DNA of 24,735 nucleotides from a virus. The position numbers and the translations under genes were made by a program. Positions 5,312 to 13,119 of this stretch are shown here, piece after piece. The notes below the pieces were generated by a model. That model ran no database searches. It was not told the DNA's origin and was given only the letters and a program-made list of their open reading frames with translations. Positions within the stretch are counted from its first letter, which is position 1, and every line of letters starts with the position of its first letter. The stretch spans positions 1-24,735 of IMG/VR virus record IMGVR_UViG_3300045825_000402; one strand, 5' to 3'.

Positions 5312-5488
5312 ATGAGTGCCGATTTGCCAAAAATGTTTTATGGCGATCCGGCCAATTGTATTGATGCACTTAGGCGCTTGCGGGAAAAGGAAAAGCGCAA
5401 AGCTGAAATCGCCCGAAAACATAAACGGCGCAGAATTCAATGGTTAGTTAAAAAAGTTTTGGGAAAGGGCAAACATCTTGGCATTTAA
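5312..5488 (+). CDS. Small basic protein, 58 aa
   Basis: A short ORF with a good Shine-Dalgarno (GAGGAA, six bases before the ATG at 5312), itself part of the last iteron. The product begins with MSADLPKMFYGDP and continues as a very basic helix (residues 21-50, with LRRLREKEKRK and RKHKRRR), so DNA or RNA binding is plausible. It overlaps the next gene by 11 bp. The family is not recognised. Because of its size it is easily missed, but the ribosome site, coupling and fit between two genes support it. Confidence 0.65.
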   Translation: MSADLPKMFYGDPANCIDALRRLREKEKRKAEIARKHKRRRIQWLVKKVLGKGKHLGI

Positions 5489-5843
5489 CACGTACATTAA
5501 TAATCGGCTCAATCATTGGGCCACATGGTCATTGCAACGCATGCAAGGCGGCTTAGGCTACCCTCGGGAATGTTCCTATACTCGTTTGATCGAACGCTCT
5601 GGCAACGGCTTTCATTCACCCAATTTTGATGAGGATGCCTGGCTAGTCGAAAAAGCAATCCAGTCGCTACCAGACTCTTTAAAAGATACTGTTCAAGTGT
5701 TTTATTTGCGCGTTGGCACAATAGAACAAATGGCAAAAGAATTACATTGCCACCGCGTTACCATCTATGCGCGAATAGATGTGGCGCATAGCAAAATCAT
5801 GGATTGGCTGAACGACGAAGCATGTGGCGTAAGGTTGTTATGA
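5478..5843 (+). CDS. Q-like late antitermination protein
   Basis: A 121-aa protein starting at TTG (5478), with AAAGGG upstream and overlapping the previous stop. The N-terminal WATWSLQR.GGLGYP stretch and the C-terminal helix-turn-helix (residues 79-115: DTVQVFYLRVGTIEQMAKELHCHRVTIYARI) resemble phage antitermination Q proteins, which carry a sigma-region-4-like DNA-binding part. Q proteins load on polymerase at the late promoter and let it pass terminators. The context is strong: a promoter and an intrinsic terminator follow immediately, then the late genes. The exact Q subfamily is not certain. Confidence 0.7.
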   Translation: MAFNTYINNRLNHWATWSLQRMQGGLGYPRECSYTRLIERSGNGFHSPNFDEDAWLVEKAIQSLPDSLKDTVQVFYLRVGTIEQMAKELHCHRVTIYARIDVAHSKIMDWLNDEACGVRLL

Positions 5844-5852
5844 AAATAGTAT

Positions 5853-5882
5853 TTGACAGCACACTACAAAATAGGGTTAAAT
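5853..5882 (+). promoter_or_regulatory. Late promoter (PR'-like)
   Basis: A perfect -35 TTGACA (5853-5858), 18-bp spacer and -10 TTAAAT (5877-5882). The start would be near 5889, about 25 bp before the terminator stem, giving a short leader RNA as at lambda PR'. It lies directly after the Q-like gene. Confidence 0.6.
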
Positions 5883-5913
5883 CTGCGAAAATGTGTTTCA
5901 GTGTCACTTCAAT

Positions 5914-5945
5914 AAACCCGCAGCCCGAAAGGATGCGGGTTTTTT
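5914..5945 (+). terminator. Intrinsic terminator in late leader (tR'-like)
   Basis: A 9-bp stem AAACCCGCA/TGCGGGTTT (5914-5922, 5934-5942) with an 11-nt loop, continuing into a run of T up to 5945. It ends one base before the HNH gene start. It should stop late transcription unless the Q-like protein acts. Confidence 0.85.
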
Positions 5946-5946
5946 A

Positions 5947-6336
5947 ATGCCAATAGCAGCAGCCAAGCCCTGTAGACATTACGGTTGTAGTGCACTTGTG
6001 CGTGATGCTGGTGGCTATTGCCTCGCACATAAGCGAGCCGTTCAACAGAAGGTCGAGCAACAACGAGAAACATCTAACCAACGCGGCTATGGTTACAAGT
6101 GGCAGCAAGCACGCGCACAGTACCTGCGAGAAAACCCGCTTTGTATGTGCACAGAGTGCCAGGCAGGCTTACTGCGTGTTGTGCCAGCGACTGATGTTGA
6201 TCACATCATCCCGCACAAGGGCAACATGAAGTTGTTCTGGGATAGAAACAACTGGCAAGCACTAAGTAAAAGTTGTCACAGCAAGAAGACAGCTAAAGAA
6301 GATGGTCGCTGGGGGGTAGGGGGTAAAAATCTCTAG
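5947..6336 (+). CDS. HNH endonuclease, packaging-associated
   Basis: A 129-aa protein with an N-terminal Cys/His cluster (CRHYGCS...CLAHKR, residues 9-31) and an HNH nuclease core: a CMCTEC zinc knuckle (68-73), DVDHIIPH (82-89), NNWQAL (100-105) and CHSKKTAKE (109-117). HNH proteins just upstream of terminase genes are known in HK97-like phages (HK97 gp74), where they assist DNA cutting by terminase. The ATG at 5947 follows the terminator U-run; a GTG further upstream would put the terminator inside the gene and is unlikely. There is no clear Shine-Dalgarno. Confidence 0.88.
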   Translation: MPIAAAKPCRHYGCSALVRDAGGYCLAHKRAVQQKVEQQRETSNQRGYGYKWQQARAQYLRENPLCMCTECQAGLLRVVPATDVDHIIPHKGNMKLFWDRNNWQALSKSCHSKKTAKEDGRWGVGGKNL

Positions 6337-6412
6337 CGAGTCAAAACCCTAGACCGGTGGGTTAACCAAATTCTTTCGTGCGGGAGTTATCGGGGTAGGG
6401 GGGGGTAGCAAA
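6311..6412. other. Candidate cos/terminase-binding region with G-rich direct repeats
   Basis: Two related G-rich blocks, GGGGGGTAGGGGGTAAAAAT (from 6311, crossing the end of the HNH gene) and GGGGTAGGGGGGGGTAGCAA (from 6392), lie 80 bp apart between the HNH gene and terS. In HK97 the cohesive-end site lies between the HNH gene and the small terminase gene. Placement supports cos here; the nick sites cannot be read from sequence alone. Confidence 0.4.
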
Positions 6413-6415
6413 TCG

Positions 6416-6435
6416 AAGTGGAGACGTCTCCACTT
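6416..6435. repeat. Perfect 20-bp palindrome
   Basis: AAGTGGAGACGTCTCCACTT is fully self-complementary with no spacer. It lies in the HNH-terS gap beside the G-rich repeats and just before a terminator-like hairpin. A perfect dyad there could be a protein-binding or nicking site for packaging. No T-run follows it. Confidence 0.75.
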
Positions 6436-6450
6436 AAGAGCACTTATCAC

Positions 6451-6478
6451 GGGCGACCTGTTTTGGGTTGCCCTTTTT
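6451..6478 (+). terminator. Terminator-like hairpin before terS
   Basis: Stem GGGCGACC/GGTTGCCC (6451-6458, 6466-6473, one G-U pair), 7-nt loop, followed by five T. It sits 17 bp before the small terminase ATG, inside the late operon, so it would need antitermination or act as a processing or attenuation site. Confidence 0.55.
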
Positions 6479-6494
6479 CATTTGGAGAATTGAC

Positions 6495-7046
6495 ATGGGA
6501 TCAAGAGGGCCGCAAAAGCTTCCCGCCAATGTCCATTATTTGCGTGGAAACGCAAGTAAACTTTCTTCATCTGAATTGCAGGATGATTTCAATCCAGAAG
6601 TCGAGATCCCAAACTGCCCCAAGCATTTATGGGCTGAAGCCAAAAAAGAATGGAAACGCGTATCTGTTGAGCTGGAAGAATACGGCCTGATCTCCAAATT
6701 AGATCGTGCTGCGCTGTCACTTTACTGCCAAGCCTGGGCACGTTTGGTTTGGGCCGAAACGATGATGACGCGCGCGATGGATATCGCCGAAGAAAAACGG
6801 CTCGCTTGCGAAGCAAAAGGGGAAGCATGGACCGGCGGTGACGGCATTATGGTCCCCAGTCCCAACGGCTCTTTGGTCTATTCGCATCATTGGGTAGTTC
6901 AGCGCCGCGCGGCGCAAGAAGTTCACTGGTATTTGCAAAGTTTTGGAATGTCACCCAGCGCGCGCTCACGAGTTAAATCGAGTGACAATCGGCAGCAATC
7001 ATTGCCGCTTGACGGGGGCGGCGAAAATTCATGGGACGCGATTTAA
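6495..7046 (+). CDS. terS: Terminase small subunit, P27 family
   Basis: A 183-aa protein with the P27-type small terminase pattern: an N-terminal MGSRGPQKLPANVHYLRGN, then CPKHLWAEAKKEWKRV...LEEYGLISKLDRAALSLYCQAWARLVWAE (about 40-90), then a C-terminal AAQEVHWYLQSFGMSPSARSRV (about 140-161). It recognises the packaging site and hands DNA to the large subunit. The ATG at 6495 has TTGGAGAA upstream. It overlaps the large subunit gene by 16 bp. Confidence 0.92.
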   Translation: MGSRGPQKLPANVHYLRGNASKLSSSELQDDFNPEVEIPNCPKHLWAEAKKEWKRVSVELEEYGLISKLDRAALSLYCQAWARLVWAETMMTRAMDIAEEKRLACEAKGEAWTGGDGIMVPSPNGSLVYSHHWVVQRRAAQEVHWYLQSFGMSPSARSRVKSSDNRQQSLPLDGGGENSWDAI

Positions 7047-8770
7047 AAATCAGTTTTGGCGATATCGCCACGCAATACGCGCACAATGTAGTTGAGGGCC
7101 GCATCATTGCATGCAAATGGGTGAAGCTGGCAGCTCAAAGGCACCTGAATGACCTGACATTATCAAAAGTCGGTCACTGGAAATATGTATTCAATCCAGA
7201 ACTTGAAGATACCCAAGGTAAAAAATATTTCCCAGCTGAGCGCGTATGTCGCTTTGCTGAACTCATGCCGCACATCAAAGGTGACTGGGCTGCGCAGCGC
7301 AAACTTATTCAACTTGAGCCTTGGCAGATATTCATACTGGCCAGTATTTTTGGCTGGGTAAATCGTTCGACTGGCAAGCGCCGGTTTCGCGTAGCTGATT
7401 TATTCGTGCCACGTAAAAATGCCAAGAGCACGATCGCCAGCATCATCGGACTTTACATGTTTGCGGTAGATGGCGAGTTTGGCGCGGAAGTTTACAGCGG
7501 CGCTACTTCGCAAGACCAGGCCATGGAAGTATTCAGACCTGCGCGATTGATGGCCGGGACGGTGCCCGAGTTTCGCCAGCGTTATAGCATCACGGTCAAT
7601 GTCTCCAATCTATCGGTGACAGAAAATAACAGTAAATTTGAGCCAGTGATTGGTAAACCCGGTGATGGCGCATCACCATCCTGCGCAATCGTAGATGAGT
7701 ATCACGAACACAAAACGCCCGAACTATACGAGACTATGCAAACCGGTATGGGGGCAAGATCACAGCCGCTGATGCTGGTGATTACAACTTCCGGTACCAA
7801 CGTTTCCGGCCCTTGTTACACGCACCAGGTAGAGCTACAAAAGATATTGCAAGGAATGATCGAAAACGATCAGCGCTTTGGCATTATATTTACTATAGAC
7901 GAAGACGACGACTGGACCAGTGATGAAGCGCTGGTCAAAGCCAATCCCAATTTCGGAATTTCAGTTGACGGTGAATTTTTAAAGCTACAGCAACGCGACG
8001 CGGTTGCCGATCCGCGCAAGCAAAATATTTTTAAGACCAAGCATCTGAACATCTGGTGCGCAGCTGCATCACCCTGGATCAATCTTTACAACCTTCAGCA
8101 ATGCGGTGACCCCTCGTTATCACTAGATGATTTTGTAGGCGAAGAATGCATTATCGGCTTGGACCTGGCCTCTACCACCGACATTGCCAGCAAAGTGCCC
8201 GTGTTCAAACGCAATATTAATGGGGTTGATCATTTTTATGCGTTCTCTCATAACTATGTACCGGAGTCGGCAGTACTAAAAGCGGAGAACGTACACTACC
8301 AAGGCTGGGTAAAGTCGGGACATCTGATCGAAACATCGGGCAATATGATCGATCTCGAATACATACAGAACGAGATACTGGATGATACGCACCAAGTGAA
8401 TGTACGCGAAGTTGCCAAAGATCAGTGGGGAGGCCAGCAGCTGGGATCCAACCTCGCAAATCAAGGCATCGAGGTAGTAGATATACCGATGCAAACTCGT
8501 TACCTGAGTGAGCCGATGAAATTTATTGCCGCATTGATCGACGCTGATCCACCGCGCTTTCATCACGATGGAAATCCCGCTTTCATCTGGATGATGAGTA
8601 ACGTCGAAGTGAAGTCGGACCATAACGAAAATATATTTCCGCGCAAGCAAGCCGCGCAAAACAAAATTGATGCTGCTGTTGCACTGATAGTCGCCATGTC
8701 GCGCGCTATGGTGGATGGCAATAGCAAATACCCCGTCATCGACGAAAATTACGAACTTCTGGTGGCTTAA
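7031..8770 (+). CDS. terL: Terminase large subunit
   Basis: A 579-aa packaging motor of the Terminase_1 type. The ATPase half has the variant Walker A VPRKNAKST (126-134) and Walker B CAIVDEYHEH (218-227), with the coupling motif VITTSGT (250-256). The nuclease half has GLDLASTTD (376-384), VAKDQWGG (461-468) and KIDAAVALI (545-553), acidic positions expected for a RuvC-like fold. It cuts concatemers and pumps DNA into proheads through the portal. It overlaps terS by 16 bp and shares one base with the portal start (TAATG). All key motifs appear intact. Confidence 0.96.
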   Translation: MGRDLKISFGDIATQYAHNVVEGRIIACKWVKLAAQRHLNDLTLSKVGHWKYVFNPELEDTQGKKYFPAERVCRFAELMPHIKGDWAAQRKLIQLEPWQIFILASIFGWVNRSTGKRRFRVADLFVPRKNAKSTIASIIGLYMFAVDGEFGAEVYSGATSQDQAMEVFRPARLMAGTVPEFRQRYSITVNVSNLSVTENNSKFEPVIGKPGDGASPSCAIVDEYHEHKTPELYETMQTGMGARSQPLMLVITTSGTNVSGPCYTHQVELQKILQGMIENDQRFGIIFTIDEDDDWTSDEALVKANPNFGISVDGEFLKLQQRDAVADPRKQNIFKTKHLNIWCAAASPWINLYNLQQCGDPSLSLDDFVGEECIIGLDLASTTDIASKVPVFKRNINGVDHFYAFSHNYVPESAVLKAENVHYQGWVKSGHLIETSGNMIDLEYIQNEILDDTHQVNVREVAKDQWGGQQLGSNLANQGIEVVDIPMQTRYLSEPMKFIAALIDADPPRFHHDGNPAFIWMMSNVEVKSDHNENIFPRKQAAQNKIDAAVALIVAMSRAMVDGNSKYPVIDENYELLVA

Positions 8771-10269
8771 TGAAATTACCGAAATGGATCAGCGGAATGT
8801 TTGCATCCGACGGCGGAGATCGTTCAGTCTGGGGGAACTTCTGGTTTTCGCCAGTTAACTCTATCGGCGGCGGAATTAACGTCACATCTGCGTCGGCCAT
8901 GCAGCTGTCCGCCGTATTTCGCGCAGTGAGTCTGGTATCGGGGCACCTAGGCATGATGCCTATTCGTTTTTATAAAGCCGGTACCCGTAAACGCATTACC
9001 AAACACCCGCTGCTAAAATTATTAAATGTGCGCCCGAACAAATTTCAGAACGCCATGGAATGGCGCGAAATGATCCAGGGACACTTGGAGCTGCGCGGCA
9101 ACTGCTACAACGAAATCACCGCTAATTCCAAGGGTGAAATCGTAGAACTGATGCCGCGCCACCCCGATCTGGTAACGATCGAACAACAAGACAATGGTGA
9201 TTATCGCTATCGAGTGATGAGCCTGAACGGCACCAGCCGCATCGTGCCGCGTGGCAATATGTGGCACATACGCGGCCTTTCATCAAACGGAGTTACCGGC
9301 CTGTCCGTAATCGAATGCGCACGCGAATCATTCGGGCTTGGGCTGGTAGCGCAAAATTATGGCGCCCGTTTCTTTGCCAACGATGCCAAGCCAACTGGTG
9401 GCTGGATAGAGTATCCCGGACAATTCAAAGACACCGCATCAAAGCGCGCCTTCCGTGAATCGGTACAAGAGGCCCAATCATCCAAGAATAAAGGCAAGAT
9501 CATGGTCATGGATATGGGTATGAAATATCATGAAGTGGGTATAAGCAACCAGGATGCGCAGTTTTTAGAAACGCGCAAGTTTTCCAACAGTGAAATCGCC
9601 CGCTGGTTTGGCGTACCACCACACAAAATCGGCGATTTAGAAAAAGCCACGTTCAGCAACATTGAACAGCAAGCACTGGAATATATTCAAGATGCACTAC
9701 TTCCACGCGGCGCGCGTAATTGCGCAAGCATTACCGCCGAATTACTTTTTGACGATGAAGAAATTGATGTTGAATATGATTTCCGCACCCTGCTCAGGGG
9801 CGATTCTGCCGCTCGCCGCGCTTATTACCATGGCGGTATTCTGGACGGTTGGTTAACGCGTAACGAAGCGCGCGACATGGAAGGCTACGAACCACTGGAC
9901 GGACTGGATGAACCGCTAAGACCACTCAACATGGTTGAAGAAGACGAAGCGGAAGATTTTGAAGAAGATACTGAGGCCGCTGAAAAACCAGCGCAAGAAA
10001 AACTCGAACCCAAAGACATGACTGATGACGACGCAAAAGAATCAGATGATGCAAAAGAATCAGCCGCCCGTCTGCGCGCCATACTCTCCGGTAACGCCAG
10101 CCGCATTGCGCGACGCATGATCAAATCTGGCACGATTGAAACTGATTTGATCGTTACCGCTCTTGCAGTATCACTGGAAAAAGTGAATGCCTGGGAAGCC
10201 ACATTGCCAGCAGGTGTCACACTTGAGTATTTAACCGCCTCGTTATTAAAGCTTGGAGAATCCGCATGA
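8770..10269 (+). CDS. Portal protein, HK97 family
   Basis: A 499-aa portal with the HK97-type signature region VTSASAMQLSAVFRAVSLVSG (38-58), MMPIRFYK (62-69), HPLLKLLNVRPN and GNCYNEI, and the crown-adjacent RWFGVPPHKIGDL (about 277-289). It forms the dodecameric ring for DNA passage. The C-terminal end differs from compact relatives: an acidic low-complexity segment about 387-430 with DDAKES repeated twice, then a helical tail to 499. It begins in the TAATG junction with terL and ends in an ATGA overlap with the protease. Confidence 0.95.
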   Translation: MKLPKWISGMFASDGGDRSVWGNFWFSPVNSIGGGINVTSASAMQLSAVFRAVSLVSGHLGMMPIRFYKAGTRKRITKHPLLKLLNVRPNKFQNAMEWREMIQGHLELRGNCYNEITANSKGEIVELMPRHPDLVTIEQQDNGDYRYRVMSLNGTSRIVPRGNMWHIRGLSSNGVTGLSVIECARESFGLGLVAQNYGARFFANDAKPTGGWIEYPGQFKDTASKRAFRESVQEAQSSKNKGKIMVMDMGMKYHEVGISNQDAQFLETRKFSNSEIARWFGVPPHKIGDLEKATFSNIEQQALEYIQDALLPRGARNCASITAELLFDDEEIDVEYDFRTLLRGDSAARRAYYHGGILDGWLTRNEARDMEGYEPLDGLDEPLRPLNMVEEDEAEDFEEDTEAAEKPAQEKLEPKDMTDDDAKESDDAKESAARLRAILSGNASRIARRMIKSGTIETDLIVTALAVSLEKVNAWEATLPAGVTLEYLTASLLKLGESA

Positions 10270-11195
10270 AACGCGCCATCCTGATCGCTGAATTTTTATC
10301 CACGCCGTGGGCCCTGATGCCCGAACGCTTGCAGGCTTTTGCCGGAGTACTCGGGCGCTGGCAAAAAGGCGAACCCGCTGCTGATTCTGTCATGGCGAAA
10401 ATTAGCGAAGACAAACAATCGAGAAGCGCCAAACAAGCCAACAACGTCGCTGCTGGCGGCGGGGCCATTGCCGTACTACCTTTTTACGGCGTAGTCACCC
10501 AGCGCGGCAACATGGTTGATGATATTTCCGGCGGAGGTTCTGCAAGCACACAGCGCTTTACCCAATCGCTACGCGACGCCCTTGCCGATCCGTCCATCGG
10601 TAGCATCCTCATTGATATCGACAGCCCCGGCGGAAGCGTTTACGGAGTCGCAGAACTGGCCAGTGAAATTATCGCCGCCCGAGGCCAAAAACAAATCGTT
10701 GCGATTTCAAATAGCCTCGCCGCTTCAGCAGCCTATTGGGTCGGCTGCGCAGCGTCTGAATTTTATGTCACACCGGGCGGCGAAGTCGGCAGCATCGGCG
10801 TGTGGCAAGCACACGAAGACTGGTCGAAAGCGATGGATGAAGCGGGCGTAAAGACTACGCTGATTTCAGCGGGCAAATTCAAAGTTGAGGGCAACCCCTA
10901 CACGCCACTGGATAGCGATGCGCAAGCCTTCATGCAGTCACGCGTGGATGATTATTACGGCGCTTTCACCAAAGCTGTTGCCAAAGGTCGCGGTGTAAGC
11001 ATCAATGACGTGCGCAACGGCATGGGGCAGGGCCGCGTACTCGGCGCGGATGCCGCTCTGGCTGAAAAGATGGTCGACGGCATCATGACTTTTGATGACG
11101 TGATTGCAAAAATGCAAAAAGATGCCAAGGCCGCTTCACGCGCCAGCGCCTCAAGACTCGCCTCCGCAAAACGCGAGCTCGAAATTATCGGCTAG
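10266..11195 (+). CDS. Head maturation protease, S49 (SppA-like) family
   Basis: A 309-aa protein with an S49 peptidase domain at about 66-275: LIDIDSPGGSV (115-125), the nucleophile Ser in NSLAASAAYW (149-158, likely Ser154), GSIGVW (175-180), and the likely general base Lys in SAGKFKVEGNPY (201-212, Lys204 or 206). In HK97-like phages a protease in this place trims the scaffold part of the capsid protein. The start overlaps the portal stop (ATGA). The Ala/Ser/Lys-rich C-terminus could target it into the prohead. Its gene is separated from the capsid gene by hairpins and a terminator-like element. Confidence 0.92.
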   Translation: MKRAILIAEFLSTPWALMPERLQAFAGVLGRWQKGEPAADSVMAKISEDKQSRSAKQANNVAAGGGAIAVLPFYGVVTQRGNMVDDISGGGSASTQRFTQSLRDALADPSIGSILIDIDSPGGSVYGVAELASEIIAARGQKQIVAISNSLAASAAYWVGCAASEFYVTPGGEVGSIGVWQAHEDWSKAMDEAGVKTTLISAGKFKVEGNPYTPLDSDAQAFMQSRVDDYYGAFTKAVAKGRGVSINDVRNGMGQGRVLGADAALAEKMVDGIMTFDDVIAKMQKDAKAASRASASRLASAKRELEIIG

Positions 11196-11206
11196 ATACA
11201 GCCACC

Positions 11207-11230
11207 CGTTGCCCGCCAATGCGGGTAACG
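11207..11230 (+). other. Intergenic RNA hairpin, 10-bp stem with CAAT loop
   Basis: CGTTGCCCGC/GCGGGTAACG (11207-11216, 11221-11230) pairs over 10 bp with one wobble. No T-run follows. It precedes the terminator-like hairpin at 11263 in the 111-bp gap before the capsid gene and may protect or process the transcript. Confidence 0.6.
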
Positions 11231-11262
11231 CCTGCCCGATGGCAGATCGTGTCAAACCAAGC

Positions 11263-11292
11263 AACCGCCTTTGGGCGGTTTTTTATTTTTTA
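11263..11292 (+). terminator. Intrinsic terminator-like hairpin before capsid gene
   Basis: Stem AACCGCC/GGCGGTT (11263-11269, 11274-11280) with a 4-nt loop, followed by TTTTATTTTTT. It is a good terminator by form but lies inside the late operon, 15 bp before the capsid start. It may be passed by the Q-modified polymerase, or serve as a 5' stabilising hairpin for capsid mRNA. Confidence 0.7.
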
Positions 11293-11306
11293 AAAAGGAA
11301 AATGTC

Positions 11307-12584
11307 ATGAGCAAGAAACTTCGTGAACTACAAAGCAAAAAAGCCGCGCTGGTAACATCCGCGCGCGCCATTACCAACATTGGCGACAAAGAAGCACGCG
11401 ACCTGAACGCGGAAGAAATCACCGAGTTCGACACGATCAGCGCACAAATCGCCGCAGCGAATGCCGCCATTGACCGCGAACATGCACTGATCGCCGCTGA
11501 AACTCAAGTTGGCATTTCAGCCGTGCTCGGCAATCAAGTGACTGAGAACATCGAAAACGACCCAATGCGCGGCTTTCACAGCTTTGGAGAATTTGCCAAA
11601 TCAGTTGCACAAGCCAATGTTCGTGGCGCGGTAGATAAACGCCTGGGCTTCAACGCCGCAACGCCTTCCACTTTTGGCAACGAAGCAACCGGCACCGACG
11701 GCGGCTTTGCCATACCACCGCAATTTTCTGCCGACATCTGGCGCTTATCGCTAGGCGAAGACAGTCTGATCCCGTTGACTCAAAATACCGAAATCGCCGG
11801 TAACAGCATGATCTTCCCGAAAGACGAATCTACACCCTGGGGCGGCACAGGCGTACAAGCCTATTGGCAAAGCGAAGCAACAGCAGCCAGCCAAACCAAG
11901 CCTCAACTGGGTAATGATGCGCTGATCCTGCAAAAACTGATGACGCTCGTGCCCGTGTCGAATGAAATGATCGATGACGGCTTTGCAATCGGCTCTTATC
12001 TGAGCGCAGTGGCCCCGGAACGTATTACCTGGAAAGCAAACGAAGCGATTTTGTTTGGCGATGGCACAGGTAAATGCCTGGGCGCACTCAATTCCAATGC
12101 CCGCATTATTCAGGCAAAAGATGCAGCACAAGCCGCCGGTACCATTTCCTCAACTAATATCAGTAATATGGTCACGCGCCTGATTGCCGGTGAACTCAAA
12201 AACGCGGTATGGATCGGCAACCCGGACATTTTGACTGCGCTTGAAGCGATGGTCGTTGGTAACTATCCAATCTTCCTACCTTCGCAAAATGCCGCAACCG
12301 GTTCTTACGGTATGCTCAAAGGCCGTCCACTGCAATTGAGCGAACACGCCGCCGCCTTCAGCTCGCAAGGAGATTTGAATCTGCTGTCCCTGAAAGGCTA
12401 TCGCACCATAACCAAAGCCGGTGGCGTTCAGACAGCCACCTCAATGCACCTGTTCTTTGATGCGGACGCAACCGCGTTCAGATTCACTTTCCGCATGAAC
12501 GGCAAGCCGATTTTGAGCGCGCCGGTTGTGCCACCAAAGAGCGCCAACACCCGCAGCCACTTTATCTCGCTGGCCGCACGCTAA
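11307..12584 (+). CDS. Major capsid protein, HK97 fold
   Basis: A 425-aa protein with an N-terminal helical, charged delta/scaffold part (about 1-110) and an HK97-type capsid domain. It has the E-loop/spine region ending in GFAIPPQFSADIWR (133-146), KLMTLVPVSNEMIDD and a WKANEAILFGDGTGKCLGAL A-domain entry, and NGKPILSAPVVPP near the C-terminus. The start at 11307 has AAAAAGGAAAA upstream; an earlier in-frame start would begin inside the terminator. The protease encoded just before is expected to remove the N-terminal part. Its leader (T-run, AAAAGGAAAA, spacer, ATG) is almost identical to that of the next gene. Confidence 0.95.
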   Translation: MSKKLRELQSKKAALVTSARAITNIGDKEARDLNAEEITEFDTISAQIAAANAAIDREHALIAAETQVGISAVLGNQVTENIENDPMRGFHSFGEFAKSVAQANVRGAVDKRLGFNAATPSTFGNEATGTDGGFAIPPQFSADIWRLSLGEDSLIPLTQNTEIAGNSMIFPKDESTPWGGTGVQAYWQSEATAASQTKPQLGNDALILQKLMTLVPVSNEMIDDGFAIGSYLSAVAPERITWKANEAILFGDGTGKCLGALNSNARIIQAKDAAQAAGTISSTNISNMVTRLIAGELKNAVWIGNPDILTALEAMVVGNYPIFLPSQNAATGSYGMLKGRPLQLSEHAAAFSSQGDLNLLSLKGYRTITKAGGVQTATSMHLFFDADATAFRFTFRMNGKPILSAPVVPPKSANTRSHFISLAAR

Positions 12585-12591
12585 CCGGATT

Positions 12592-12613
12592 AAAGCCGGA
12601 ATCAACCGGCTTT
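12592..12613 (+). other. Hairpin after capsid gene
   Basis: Stem AAAGCCGG/CCGGCTTT (12592-12599, 12606-12613) with a 6-nt loop, followed by an interrupted T-rich stretch up to 12630. It is a weak terminator or mRNA-stabilising element between two probably abundant structural genes. Confidence 0.55.
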
Positions 12614-12644
12614 ATTTCTCACTCTTTTTTAAAAGGAAAACATC

Positions 12645-13094
12645 ATGCTTCCAAATGCAAAAATATCCGAGCAGGCCGCCGTGCTTGCAACTATTAATCC
12701 CGTTTCTCAAGGTGTTGGCACCGCTGTCAGCGGCTGGATTTCCGCTGCCAATTTCGAACGTTTTCAGGCCATGCTTTCTATTGGCGCGTTCGGTGCCGCA
12801 GCTACCGTCGATGCCAAACTACAGCAGGCAACCGATGCGGTGGGCACCGGCGCAAAAGACATCGCCGGAAAGGCCGTTGTGCAACTGTTGGCAGCGGGTG
12901 GCAACAACCGGCAGGCACTGATCAATCTGCGCGCCTCAGAACTGGACGTGAACAACGGCTTCAGTTATTTCCAGCTGAGCGTAACAGTGGCTGCGGCCGC
13001 AACACTGATCGCCGCAAACGTATTGGGCGGTGTGGCAAAAAATCTGCCCGCCTCAGCACTTAACCAGGCCGGTGTAGCTCAAATTATTGGCTAA
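12645..13094 (+). CDS. Structural protein, candidate capsid decoration protein
   Basis: A 149-aa Ala/Gly-rich protein of mixed strands and turns: a NAKISEQAAVLATI start, then GVGTAVSGWISAANFERFQAMLSIGAFG (24-51), a SATVDAKLQQAT-like stretch TVDAKLQQATDAVGTGAKDI (55-74), and a FQLSVTVAAAATLIAANVLG strand-rich end. Proteins with this pattern occur beside capsid genes in many siphoviruses, but I know no experimentally set role. It copies the capsid gene's leader sequence, suggesting equally high expression. Position and composition favour a head surface protein; a second head-completion role is possible. Confidence 0.7.
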   Translation: MLPNAKISEQAAVLATINPVSQGVGTAVSGWISAANFERFQAMLSIGAFGAAATVDAKLQQATDAVGTGAKDIAGKAVVQLLAAGGNNRQALINLRASELDVNNGFSYFQLSVTVAAAATLIAANVLGGVAKNLPASALNQAGVAQIIG

Positions 13095-13101
13095 TCTTAC
13101 T

Positions 13102-13119
13102 GCGGGGCGCAAGCCCCGC
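13102..13119 (+). other. GCAA tetraloop hairpin
   Basis: GCGGGGC-GCAA-GCCCCGC is a 7-bp perfect stem closed by a GNRA-type loop, with no T-run. It is an unusually stable small hairpin between the 149-aa protein gene and the next start, likely affecting mRNA decay rather than termination. Confidence 0.65.

Noticed and set aside
5007-5315. A 102-aa ORF through the repeat region on the plus strand
   Set aside because: It reads the inverted repeats as protein (FLTFLTFLTF and VRKVRKVRN) and overlaps the end of the VapE gene; composition is a by-product of the iterons.
4859-5440. Minus-strand ORFs over the end of VapE and the iterons
   Set aside because: Same repeat artefact, with no ribosome sites and antisense to good genes.
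5893-5946. Upstream GTG start for the HNH gene
   Set aside because: It would place the intrinsic terminator inside the coding region and adds 18 residues with no family resemblance.
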